Below are positions 43,953 through 53,048 of a stretch of 64,000 nt of DNA, piece by piece; within the stretch, counting starts at the first letter, position 1; each line of letters starts with the position of its first letter. Source of the stretch: Hyphomicrobium_A sp963745205 (GTDB taxonomy: Bacteria > Pseudomonadota > Alphaproteobacteria > Rhizobiales > Hyphomicrobiaceae); assembly GCA_963745205.1 (NCBI GenBank), contig CAVUWX010000016.1, positions 1 through 64,000 on the forward strand, written 5' to 3'. The position numbers and the translations under genes were made by a program. Under the pieces are notes generated by a model. The model had not been told where the DNA came from. It worked only from the letters and a program-made list of their open reading frames with translations, and ran no database searches.

Positions 43953-45626
43953 ATGGCCCGGCTCTTCTTCGCCTCGTTCGTGACCGTCGGCCTCTTGCTC
44001 GGCATGGTCGTCGGCGTGACGCTCGCCGCCATGGTGGCGACCGACCAGGTCGACCTGACGCTCGCGATCACGCTGACGATCGTCATCAACGGCGTGATCT
44101 GGCTCGTGAGCCCGTGGATCACCGACTTCTCGCTGCGCTGGTTCAACAAGCTCGCCTGGCTCGACGATGCCACCGTCAAGGCCCGCTATCCCGCCGTGCA
44201 TCAGATGACGCACGCGGTCGCCGGCGAGTACGGCTTCAGCGCGCCGAGCATTGGCATCATCCCCGACCGCAATCCCACCGCCTTCACCTACGGCCTGCTG
44301 CGCTCCAATGCGCGCATCGTGCTGACCGAAGGTATCTTCGAGTTCCTCAACGAGGACGAGACGAGAGCGGTTGTCGGCCACGAGCTCGGCCACATCGTCA
44401 ACCGCGACTTCATCGTCATGACCGCGGCCGGCACGCTCGTGCAGATCCTCTATCAGGTCTACGCCTCCTCGATGCGCACGGCGCGCTCGAGCAGCAGCAA
44501 GAAGAACGGCGGCATCGTCGTCGTCGGGTTCGCGGCGCTCGTCATGTACTACATCGGCATCTTCCTGCTCTACTACCTGAGCCGCACGCGCGAGTACCTC
44601 GCCGATACCTTCTCTGCCCAGCGCGTAGAAGCACGCCACCTCGCCAGTGCGCTGGTCAAGATCGCTTACGGCATCGTCAAGGTCGAGGACACCGCGGCAA
44701 CGCAGAGCCTGTTGCAGAGCACGCGGCACATGGGTGTCATCGACGTCAAGAACGCGCGCCACGTGGGTCTCGTCGCCGAAAGCGACACCGCGAGCCCCGG
44801 CCAGGCAGCCGAGGCGATGCTGTTTGATTACTACAATCCGTGGGCGCGCATCATCGAGCTCAACTCCACGCATCCGCTGACCGGCATGCGCATCGCCAAC
44901 CTCGGCGAGATCGCCAAGGAGAAGGGCCAGCAGTTCGGCGACTACGACATTCCGGCGGCGGCCAAGCGCGTGAACCTCGACCGCGGCGCTTTGTGGCGGC
45001 AGTTCTGGCGCGAGCTTTCGATACTGATGGCGCCGGTCGCCGTTGCCATCCTCGTTTGCCTTATCGGCGCTTGGCCGCTGGCACCGGCGGCCGCGGCGGC
45101 AACCGTCATCGCGACCTTGTTCGTGCGCTATCCGCCCGCGCCGCCCGAGAATACCACCGTCATGGCCCTGATGACGAACCCGGCCGCATCCCCGGTCGTG
45201 GGGCGGCCCGTGCGCCTTGAGGGCACGCCCATCGGCCGCGTCAATCCAGGCTTTTTCGGCGGCGAGGACGTGATCTACCAGGACAAGACCGGCATCCTTC
45301 CTGTCGATTTCCGCTCCATGCTGGGCTTCCTCGGCGACCTCTATACGGGCTGGCGCCGCATCCCCAAGTATCTTGGCAAGTCCGGCGACGTCACCGGCTG
45401 GTTCCGGCGCAGCATGGGCGGCTCCATAATTCTGAAGGAGCTGAACACGACTGGCGGCCAGTTGCGCGCACGGCCCTTCTTCTGGCAAGCGCTGCTATGC
45501 GCCATCGTCATCGGCGCTACGATCTATTTCGCCGCAGTCGTGGGCCCCTCTCGCATGTGGCATCCATTCGCGCAGAGCGGCATCCAACCCGACGCGGGCG
45601 CGGAACCCGGAGTGCCGGCCGAATAG
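43953..45626 (+). CDS. M48 family membrane zinc metalloprotease
   Basis: A 557-residue integral-membrane peptidase of family M48. Two N-terminal transmembrane helices are followed by the catalytic domain on the cytoplasmic side: RIVLTEGIFEFLN, the zinc motif GHELGHIVN near residue 142, a further hydrophobic helix pair, and the downstream zinc ligand in SRTREYLADTFS. The C-terminal 150 residues carry extra helices (ILMAPVAVAILVCLIGAW and ALLCAIVIGATIYFAAVV) that are not part of the usual HtpX core. It probably cleaves damaged membrane proteins; HtpX-like function is inferred. Downstream lies a cluster of secreted proteins. Confidence 0.88.
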   Translation: MARLFFASFVTVGLLLGMVVGVTLAAMVATDQVDLTLAITLTIVINGVIWLVSPWITDFSLRWFNKLAWLDDATVKARYPAVHQMTHAVAGEYGFSAPSIGIIPDRNPTAFTYGLLRSNARIVLTEGIFEFLNEDETRAVVGHELGHIVNRDFIVMTAAGTLVQILYQVYASSMRTARSSSSKKNGGIVVVGFAALVMYYIGIFLLYYLSRTREYLADTFSAQRVEARHLASALVKIAYGIVKVEDTAATQSLLQSTRHMGVIDVKNARHVGLVAESDTASPGQAAEAMLFDYYNPWARIIELNSTHPLTGMRIANLGEIAKEKGQQFGDYDIPAAAKRVNLDRGALWRQFWRELSILMAPVAVAILVCLIGAWPLAPAAAAATVIATLFVRYPPAPPENTTVMALMTNPAASPVVGRPVRLEGTPIGRVNPGFFGGEDVIYQDKTGILPVDFRSMLGFLGDLYTGWRRIPKYLGKSGDVTGWFRRSMGGSIILKELNTTGGQLRARPFFWQALLCAIVIGATIYFAAVVGPSRMWHPFAQSGIQPDAGAEPGVPAE

Positions 45627-45704
45627 GATCGATTGTCAAACTTGCGCCGTCGCCGCGTGTCAGATGCGGCACTGAAGACTGCCGAAGCGGAGGAAAACGA
45701 AGGC

Positions 45705-46247
45705 ATGCGAGAGTGCGCACGTCGACTTGCAGCATCGATTGTCGCGCTGGTGGCGGCGCACGGTGCCCACGCGGGCGAAAATCTCGACGGCTACTGGATG
45801 GACTCCGACGGCGAGGTCATTCTCAACATCGGTCCCTGCGGGGACGCGCGCTGCGGCAAGGTCGCATGGCTGCGCAAGCCGCATGGACCCGACGGCGGCC
45901 CCTTGCGCGACTACAGGAACCCGGACGCCGGCCTGCAATCGCGCTTCGTCTGCGGCTTGCCCGTAGTCATCGGCTTCAAGAAGCAGCCCGACGGCACCTG
46001 GGGCGACGGCACCGTCTACGTGCCCGACCATGGCACGAGCTTCAGCGGCTACGCGGAGGTGTTGAACCCCAACCAAGTGAAGGTCAGCGGCTACGTGCTG
46101 ATACCCCTGTTCGGCTCCTCCGAAGTGTGGACACGCGTCAACCGCAAGCCGCCGAGCTGCGAGGAGCAGGCCAAGATGATAGCCGCCGGCCGCTGGACGG
46201 AGGATCAATCGAAATGGCCTCCGGTTCCCTCGGTCGCTGCGCGCTGA
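45705..46247 (+). CDS. Secreted DUF2147 domain protein
   Basis: A 180-residue exported protein. The first 23 residues are a signal peptide (CARRLAASIVALVAAHGAHA, cleavage after AHA). The DUF2147 domain fills most of the rest: LDGYWMDSDGEVILNIGPCGDARCGKVAWLR near its start and VSGYVLIPLFGSSEVWTRV near its end. The cysteine pair in CGDARCG is typical and may form a disulfide. Function unknown; a periplasmic stress or cell-wall role is often guessed. GGAGG lies upstream of ATG 45705. A second DUF2147 protein follows two genes later. Confidence 0.83.
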   Translation: MRECARRLAASIVALVAAHGAHAGENLDGYWMDSDGEVILNIGPCGDARCGKVAWLRKPHGPDGGPLRDYRNPDAGLQSRFVCGLPVVIGFKKQPDGTWGDGTVYVPDHGTSFSGYAEVLNPNQVKVSGYVLIPLFGSSEVWTRVNRKPPSCEEQAKMIAAGRWTEDQSKWPPVPSVAAR

Positions 46248-46261
46248 ACCGCGACGTTCGC

Positions 46262-46879
46262 ATGCGGACACTCACGCAACAACGGACCTTGCCGATCGCA
46301 GCCGGCCGCTTTGCCTTGCTCTTAGCCGCGCTGTCGATGCTCGCGACCTCAACCTCGCGGGCCGAGGAGCTTCCGAAGGAAAAGGGCGTCGCGCGCACCG
46401 TCAAGATGTTCGACATGTTTTGCCTGACTCAGCTTCCCGACATCGAGGGGATAGAGCGCTTCGCTGGGTTTGGGGAGTTCGCGCAAATGTCGGGCGACGA
46501 GCTCGCGCCCTTTAAGACGGAGCCGCCCGCAGAAAAGCTGCTAGCCTGGCGCTTCCACGATTTCGGCGCGGAGCTGATCCTCACGGCCACACGCGCCAAG
46601 CCCGACGAAGCCTCCAAGCAAAAGCACCCGGCGTTCGCGAAGGGCAAATACGTCGCCTGCTCTCTGCTTGTCCCCAACGATGCGCCACGCGAGGACATCG
46701 TGAAGGAGCTCAATCACCGGCTCGGTCGCGAGCCCGACGAATCCCTTGACGACGGCGGCACCCACATCTCCGCATGGAACAACGAGACAGCCCAAGCGCT
46801 CACACGCGTCGTCTACCGCGCGTCGGCCAAGAAGGGTGGCAAGGGCGCCTTGAGCGCCAGCGTCATCGTCAAAGACTAG
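46262..46879 (+). CDS. Secreted protein of unknown function
   Basis: A 205-residue protein with a signal peptide (basic start, then FALLLAALSMLATSTSRA, cleavage after SRA near residue 33). The mature part contains one pair of cysteines (FCLTQLPDIEG and YVACSLLVPND), suggesting a single disulfide, and a hydrophilic C-terminal end. I recognise no family with confidence. It sits 14 bases after the first DUF2147 gene and 161 bases before the second, as part of an envelope-protein cluster. Confidence 0.72.
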   Translation: MRTLTQQRTLPIAAGRFALLLAALSMLATSTSRAEELPKEKGVARTVKMFDMFCLTQLPDIEGIERFAGFGEFAQMSGDELAPFKTEPPAEKLLAWRFHDFGAELILTATRAKPDEASKQKHPAFAKGKYVACSLLVPNDAPREDIVKELNHRLGREPDESLDDGGTHISAWNNETAQALTRVVYRASAKKGGKGALSASVIVKD

Positions 46880-46900
46880 GGCACCCACTACTGCCCACCC

Positions 46901-46918
46901 CTGTTCCGCGGGGAACAG
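46901..46918. terminator. Short perfect hairpin after the secreted protein gene
   Basis: CTGTTCC-GCGG-GGAACAG forms a 7-bp perfect stem with a 4-base loop, 21 bases beyond the stop codon. There is no T-run, so it may act as a weak pause, a factor-dependent terminator or an mRNA 3' stabiliser. Confidence 0.35.
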
Positions 46919-47040
46919 CCTCAATCCCAGTTTTCGGTGAATTTGCCGTGGCGCAGGGCAACCGCTTGCGGGTCCTCCTGCGCGAACGAGAACAACTAAC
47001 TCGCCTCGCTGAGGCCCGACAACATTTGAAAGGTGACCCC

Positions 47041-47865
47041 ATGCGCTTCAATGCAATTGCCCTACAGACGGCCGCGCTCGCTGTCGCCCTGCTGTCTTCT
47101 GGCGCGGCGCGCGCCAATTCCTCCCCGCTCGGGCTGTGGATCGACCATACCGGCCGCGGCGCCGTGGAGATCGTGAACTGCGGCGACAAGTTGTGCGGCT
47201 ACGTCGCTTGGGTGAAGGACGCCAAGAACAACGACGCATGCGGCGACCAGATTATCGGTGACCTGAAATCCGCTGGTGGCGGCAGGTGGGACAACGGCTG
47301 GATCTGGGATCCGGATTCCTCTTCGAAGTACGACGTCGAGCTGACGCCAATGGGCGACCAGATGCGCGTGCTGGGCTACGCCGGCACCAAGTGGCTGAGC
47401 GAGACCTATACTTGGAAGCGCGCTCCGGGCGACCTCAAGAAGTGCGTAAAGCCGGGTCAAGCGACCGCGGTTACGCCGGCACCAAAGCCCGCTGCCGAAG
47501 CTACCCCTGCCGCTCCCGCGGTGGCGAAAGTGGCCGCCGTCGAGCCGGCCGCTCCCGCGGTGGCGAAGGTGGCCGCCGTCGAGCCGGCCGCTCCCGTTGC
47601 CCCGGCGGTAGACAAGGCAGCCGAAGCCAAGCCTGAACCCGCCGAAGCGCCGGCCGCCAAGTCGACTGACGAGGCGCCGAAGGCGAAGCAGGCGAAGAAG
47701 AAGGAAGGCCCGAACGCCGCCACCATGGTCGCCCGCATCGTCGAGGCCATGGACGACGAGGACGAGCCGGTCACTCCCAAGCCGGAGCACACGCCCGCCA
47801 AGAAGGACTGCAAAATGCAGCTTCCCTACCTGGACATGGCGGTGACCTACGCTTGCGACAACTGA
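47041..47865 (+). CDS. Secreted DUF2147 domain protein with Ala/Pro repeat tail
   Basis: A 274-residue exported protein. Signal peptide at residues 1-25 (cleavage after ARA). DUF2147 domain at about residues 28-140: LGLWIDHTGRGAVEIVNCGDKLCGYVAWVKD and VLGYAGTKWLSETYTWKR. Beyond it lies an Ala/Pro/Lys-rich linker with two identical 13-residue units (PAAPAVAKVAAVE), then a short C-terminal piece with cysteines (KKDCKMQLPYLDMAVTYACDN). The linker looks like a flexible spacer across the periplasm or cell wall. AAAGGTGA lies upstream of ATG 47041. Confidence 0.82.
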   Translation: MRFNAIALQTAALAVALLSSGAARANSSPLGLWIDHTGRGAVEIVNCGDKLCGYVAWVKDAKNNDACGDQIIGDLKSAGGGRWDNGWIWDPDSSSKYDVELTPMGDQMRVLGYAGTKWLSETYTWKRAPGDLKKCVKPGQATAVTPAPKPAAEATPAAPAVAKVAAVEPAAPAVAKVAAVEPAAPVAPAVDKAAEAKPEPAEAPAAKSTDEAPKAKQAKKKEGPNAATMVARIVEAMDDEDEPVTPKPEHTPAKKDCKMQLPYLDMAVTYACDN

Positions 47866-47900
47866 GCGGATGAGCTGGGCGCGCTTTGCCCCCGTGCCGC

Positions 47901-49647
47901 TCAGCCTCCCCAGCGGCCCATGGTCCACGCCATGGGCCGTTCGACTTTTTCCTCGTCCGTGAACACGAGGATCGATGCCGGGAGATCGCGGCCGCGTACG
48001 AGCCCGATGACCTCGATCGGCTGGTCGACGCCGCGCACGGCAACCTCCATCATGGACTCTCTCGTCGGGTTCCAGCCGGCGCGCTCCGCGACCGCGCGCG
48101 ACAGCACCACCTGGAAGCCTTTCTCCTTGGACAGCGCCTCGAGCCGGCTCGCCACGTTGACAGCGTTGCCGATCACCGTGAAGTCGACCGCCTCGCCGTA
48201 GCCGATACGGCCGAGCAGGAGCGGGCCGACCTCGATGCCGATGCCGACTTGCAACGGCCGGCCCAGCTCCGCCTCGAGCTTGGCGTTGATGTGGTCGAGC
48301 ACGAGATCGATCGCGCGGGCCGTGCGCAGGGCTTGGCGGCAACCGATCTCGATCCCCGTATGCTGCCCGAATACGGCGAGCAGCCCGTCGCCGAGGAACT
48401 TGTCGATCCAGCCGCCGTGCTCGGTGATCGCTCCGCCGACAACGGCGAAGAACTCGTTCAACACGTACACGACGTCGTAGGGCAGCCGCTTCTCCGACAG
48501 GCGCGTGAAATCGCGCAAGTCGACGAACATCACGACGAGCGATTTCTCGACGCCGGCGGAATCGGACTTCTTCCAGCTGCGCCGCTTCTGGCCCCGTCGT
48601 TGACTGCTTCAGGAGCCGCGTGACGACCAGGTTGGCGGTGGGACGGATCTGGCAGGCGAGCCGCACGTTCGGGGGCGCGTTGATGCTGCCGAGCGTCACG
48701 CTCTCGGGGAACGTGGCGGCGGGGAGCGCGCTGCCTCCCTTATCGATGCGCACTCGGCAAGTGGAGCAGCGTGCGCGACCGCCGCACACGGAGGCGTGCG
48801 GCACCTTCATCATGCGGCTCATCTCGAGCAGCGTCGGTCCGGGCGGAACCTTGATGGTCGGGCCGCCGGTGTAGGTGATCGTCACCTTGGGCCCGAACTT
48901 GCGCGATAGGTAGCCGAGCAGCAGATAGAGCGCGATGACCCCGAGGATGCCGCCGAACTCGATGCGCGTGAGCGTCCTGAGCCACGCGAGCGTGGCGCTC
49001 GCGATCGGGCCTGGCCAGTGCGTTACGTTCTTCAAGCCCTCGTAGACGCGCGGGACCTCGATCGCGGAGGCGACGCTGCTGCCCGCCACGATGAAGCCGG
49101 CGAGGGCGGAGATGGGGATCAGGATCGCAAGCGCCAGGAGGATCGGCAGCGCGCGCCGGTAGGGCGCGTAGAGGCGCAGCCAGAAGTGGATGCCGAGGCA
49201 GCCGTGCACCCACACGAAGATGAGCAGCATGCTCTGCACGATGGCGCTCGCTGGCCACAGCTTGGCGAGCTCGTAGATGTAGATGTCGTTGACGCCGAAG
49301 AAGGTGTGCGCGATGCGCGTGTTGACGATGTGCGGAAAGAGCCAGAACGGGATCAGGAGCCCGAGCGCGACCTGCACGAACTCCCAAAGCGGCAATCTCA
49401 GCGTGACGCGGCCGGCGAGCTTGTAGAGCGCGAGCGAGATGTGGATGACGAGCGCGCTCAAGAGAACGATGGTGCCGGGCACCGAGCGCGTGACCGTCCA
49501 GCGCCACTGCTGGACGGTCTGCATCCAGTCGAGGCTGACGAGCCCCAGCGCGTGGTTGAGGAAATGGGTAATCACGAACGTGAACAAGATGAGGCCGGAG
49601 ATCAGCCGCAGTCGTTGAAAGATGTCGCCGCGCCACAGGATGTGCAT
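47901..49647 (-). CDS. Membrane / [2Fe-2S] ferredoxin / adenylate cyclase fusion protein (CyaC-like), one +1 frameshift
   Basis: A 581-residue signal protein once one inserted base is removed. Residues 1-245 form about six membrane helices with histidines at 28, 32, 69, 106, 114, 148 and 154 that could bind heme b, resembling the diheme membrane domains of quinone-linked enzymes. Residues about 253-340 are a plant-type ferredoxin with cysteines 288, 294, 297 and 332 (VCGGRARCSTCRV). The class III cyclase domain follows: MFVDLRDFTRLSE and WIDKFLGDGLLAVFG carry the metal Asp residues. The break lies near 48595-48601, between RLLKQS and KKSDSAG; length is 3n+1. It probably makes cAMP under redox control. 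Redox regulation is inferred. Confidence 0.8.
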
Positions 49648-49720
49648 TCGTGCCGGACCCGTTCGAAGCTGCCGAGGCAGAATATACCTTGGCGGCTATG
49701 GCTTAAACCAAGGGTAACCG

Positions 49721-50810
49721 TCAACGCTTGTCGCCGCTCGCAAGCCGTCGCTCGAGGAAGGCGGAATAGCGCGACATGCCGAAGCAGAAGAGCCAGAACA
49801 CCGCCCCGGCGAACACGTAGCCGGTCGCGGCCGTCTGCGGCTGAGAACCACTTGGCGTCGGACGAAATCGACTGCTGCACGATGCCAAGCAAGTCGAAGA
49901 GGCCGATGATGAGCACGAGGCTCGTGTCCTTGAACAGCGAGATGAACGAGTTGACGATGCCGGGGATGACGAGCTTCAGCGCCTGCGGCAGCACGACGAA
50001 GCCCATCTTTTGCGCGTAGGAGAGGCCGAGCGCGTCGGCCGCCTCGTATTGCCCGCGCGGGATCGCCTGCAGGCCGCCGCGGATGACCTCGGCGAGGTAG
50101 GCGGCCGAGAACAGCGCCACGCCGATGAGCGCGCGCAACAGCTTGTCGAAGGTCACGTCCGGCGGCAGGAACAGCGGCAGCATCACGGATGACATGAACA
50201 GCACGGTGACGAGCGGCACCCCGCGCACGAACTCGATGAAGGCGATCGACGCCCAACGCACGATCGGTAGCTCCGAGCGCCGACCGAGCGCCAGGAGGAT
50301 GCCGATGGGGAACGACGCGGCGATGCCGACGCTGGCGACGACGAGGGTGAGGAACAGGCCACCCCACAGCTCGGTCGGCACGTATGGCAGGCGCGGCACG
50401 CCGCCGTGCACCAGCACAAAGCCGACAATCGGGAACACGATGAGCAGATAGAGCGACAGCCACAGCTTTTGCGGAACACGCGGAATCATCAGCGGCACAA
50501 GACCGGCGAGCGCCAGCACATACGTGAGGTCGACACGCCAGCGCTCGGTCGCGGGGTAGCGGCCGTACATGAAGAGGCCGAGCTTGTGAGTGACGAAGGG
50601 CCAGCACGCGCCGACGTCGGGCTTGTTGCAGGCGCTCCCGTCGCCGCCGGAGAACACCGCGCTGATCAGCGCCCAATCGAGGACCTGCCAGAGGACGATG
50701 CCGATCGTCGCGAGCGAGAGAGCCGTCAGCGTCGCGTTCCCCCACGACGAGAGGAGGTTGGCCCTGACCCAATCCATGCGCGTGCCGCGGCTCTTGTCTT
50801 GCATTGCCAT
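49721..50810 (-). CDS. aapM: Amino-acid ABC transporter permease AapM/BztC, one +1 frameshift
   Basis: A 362-residue inner-membrane permease of the general L-amino-acid transporter. The HAAT core runs GGLFLTLVVASVGIAASFPI to the ABC contact EAADALGLSYAQKMGFVVLPQALK, with an N-terminal extension of about 150 residues typical of AapM. Near the C-terminus, an extra G between TTCTCA and CCGCAGACG (about 49838) breaks the frame. Correcting it restores QTAATGYVFAGAVFWLFCF and a normal end at 49721; total length is 3n+1. As written, the protein loses its last helix. It is the fourth gene of the aap set. Confidence 0.87.
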
Positions 50811-50813
50811 GGC

Positions 50814-52011
50814 CTAGCGCTCCACCAGCGCCATGCGTGCGTTGAACCAGTTCATGGCCAGCGCAGTCGTGAGGCTGATCGCGAGATAGACGCCCATGGT
50901 GATGAGGATCACCTCGACTGCCTGGTTCGTCTGGTTCAGCACCGTGCCTGCAAACACCGAGACGAGATCCGGGATACCCGATCGCCACCGCGAGCGAGGA
51001 GTTCTTGGTGAGGTTCAGATATTGGTTGGTCAGCGGCGGGATGACCACGCGCAGAGACTGCGGAATGACGACGAGGCGCTGCACCTGCCAGGGGCGCAGC
51101 CCCAGCGCCGCGGCAGCCTCCTTTTGCCCGCGCGGTACCGCCTCGATGCCGCTGCGCACGATCTCGGCGATGAAGGCTGCGGTATAGAACGTCAGCCCGG
51201 CGAGCAGCGCCATGAACTCCGGCTCGATGGTCAGCCCGCCTTCGAAGTTGAAGCGGCTCAAGTGCGGCGTGTCGAGGCTGAGCGGTATCCCGAGCAGCAG
51301 CAGAGCAAGCAGCGGCAATCCCGCGATCAGCGCAAGCCCGGCTGCGGTAGCAGGAAACGTCTGCCCCGTTTCCCTCTGGCGGCGCCGCGCCCAGCGGGCA
51401 AGCACCACGGCCCAGGCGATGCCGCAGAGCAGCGCAACCATAAGGATCGGGCCCGTGCCCACTTGCAGCACGACGCGGGGCAGGTGCACGCCGCGCACGT
51501 CGAGATGGACGCCACCTCCCAGCGCGAGCGCCTGCTGCGGCATCGGCATGGCGCGCAGCACGCCGACGTACCAGACGAACAGCTGTAAGAGCAGCGGCAC
51601 GTTGCGGACAAGCTCGACGTAGGCCGTCGACAACCGCGCGACGATCCAATTCTGCGACAGGCGCCCGAGGCCGATGGCGAAGCCGAGCAGCGTCGCCAGA
51701 ACGATGCCGAGCCCCGAGACGAGCAAAGTGTTCAAAAGCCCGACGAGGAACGCGCGGCCGTAGCTCTCGGTGCTGCGGTACTCAATCAGCGTCTGCGAGA
51801 TGTCGAAGCTCGCGGTCTTGCTAAGAAAGCCGAAGCCCGAGGCGAGGTTCTGCTTGCGCAAGTTCTCAGCGGTGTTGGTGACGATCTCGTAGCCGAGGAT
51901 GACGAGCGCCAGCACCAGCGCGACCTGGAGGATGAGCCCACGCGTCTTGGGGTCGTAGAGCCAGTCGAGGCTCCGCACCGCTTCTATTCTGCTGCGCTGT
52001 TCCCCCGCCAT
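50814..52011 (-). CDS. aapQ: Amino-acid ABC transporter permease AapQ/BztB, one +1 frameshift
   Basis: A 398-residue partner permease of the same transporter. The N-terminal helices, GGLTIEPEFMALLAGLTFYTAAFIAEIVRSGI and the contact loop QKEAAAALGLRPWQVQRLVV are normal. An extra base in the run before GATCTCGTC (about 50969-50970 on the plus strand) breaks the frame after VAIGYP. Correction gives DLVSVFAGTVLNQTNQAVE and the usual C-terminal helix ending at 50814, three bases before the AapM start. Length is 3n+1. The start ATG 52011 follows GAGGGGC, and the substrate-binding gene ends ten bases upstream. Confidence 0.87.
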
Positions 52012-52021
52012 GGCCAGCCCC

Positions 52022-53026
52022 TCAGCGGATGGGCGGAGGGTAATGCAGCCCGCCGTCCTTCCAGAGCGCATTCATGCCGCGCGGAATGCCGAGGGGTGAG
52101 CCCGAGCCGAGATTGCGCTCGAAGCTTTCGCCGTAGTTGCCGACGGCCTTGATGATCGACACCGCCCAGTCGTTCGACAGCCCGAGCCCGGCGCCGAAGC
52201 CGCCTTCAAGGCCCAAGAGCCGGCGGATCTCCGGATTGGGGGACGACATCATCTCCTCGACGTTCTTCTGCGTTACGCCGTCGGCTTCCGCATTCAGCAT
52301 GGCGAAATGCACCCAGCGCACGATGCCCGCCCACTGGTCGTCGCCTTGGCGCACGGCAGGCCCGAGCGGCTCGCGCGAAATGAGCTCGGGCAGGATGACG
52401 CTGTCGTCGGGGTTGGGCAGACGCGTGCGCTCCGAGATGAGCTGGGAGCTGTCCGTCGTGAAGCTGTCGCAGCGACCCGAGTTGTAGGCCGAGAGCACCT
52501 CGTCGAGCCGCTCGAATACAACGGGGCGATAGCTCAGTCCGCGGGTGGTGAAATAATCGGCGAGGTTCTGCTCGTTGGTCGTCCCGGTCTGCGCGCAGAT
52601 GCTGGCGCCGGCGAGCTGCGCGACCGCGGTCAGGCCCAGCGCCTTCTTCACCATGAAGGCCTGCCCGTCGTAGTACATCACCCCCGTGAACGTGAGCCCC
52701 AGCGAGGTGTCGCGGCTCATGGTCCACGTGGTATTGCGCGAGAGCAGATCGACCTCGCCCGATTGCAGCGCGGTGAAGCGCTCCTTGGCGTTGAGCGGCA
52801 CAAACTTGACGTTGCTAGCTTTGCCGAAGATGGCGGCCGCGACCGCGCGGCAGAAGTCGGCGTCGATGCCGCGCCACTGACCGGTGTCGTCGGGGGCGGC
52901 GAAGCCGGCGAGCCCGGTGTTGACGCCGCAGCGCAGCTCCCCGCGCGCTTTCACGTCGTCGAGCGTCTTGGCGCCTGCAGCCTGCGCAAAGATCGCGACG
53001 GCGAGGATGAAGGTCGAGAACCGCAT
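52022..53026 (-). CDS. aapJ: Amino-acid ABC transporter substrate-binding protein AapJ/BztA
   Basis: A 334-residue periplasmic protein that captures amino acids for the AapQMP transporter. Signal peptide residues 1-20 (FILAVAIFAQAAGA). Family blocks include GELRCGVNTGLAGFAAPDDTGQWRGIDADFC near the N-terminus and TNEQNLADYF, ISREPLGPAVRQGDDQW, NYGESFERNLG. The family is broad for L-amino acids including glutamate and glutamine. It lies in the middle of the operon instead of first, the usual place for aapJ. Confidence 0.94.
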   Translation of the reverse strand: MRFSTFILAVAIFAQAAGAKTLDDVKARGELRCGVNTGLAGFAAPDDTGQWRGIDADFCRAVAAAIFGKASNVKFVPLNAKERFTALQSGEVDLLSRNTTWTMSRDTSLGLTFTGVMYYDGQAFMVKKALGLTAVAQLAGASICAQTGTTNEQNLADYFTTRGLSYRPVVFERLDEVLSAYNSGRCDSFTTDSSQLISERTRLPNPDDSVILPELISREPLGPAVRQGDDQWAGIVRWVHFAMLNAEADGVTQKNVEEMMSSPNPEIRRLLGLEGGFGAGLGLSNDWAVSIIKAVGNYGESFERNLGSGSPLGIPRGMNALWKDGGLHYPPPIR

Positions 53027-53048
53027 CGTCACGTCCCTCGCTTTGCGG

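Noticed and set aside
47515..47600. Tandem repeat in the second DUF2147 gene considered as a CRISPR-like or regulatory array
   Set aside because: It consists of only two 39-base units in frame, coding PAAPAVAKVAAVE; a protein linker duplication explains it.
49696..50980. Downstream reading of the aapQ frame into aapM territory (long readthrough protein)
   Set aside because: The frame after 50970 is an out-of-frame shadow; the real continuation of AapQ is in the next frame and ends at 50814.
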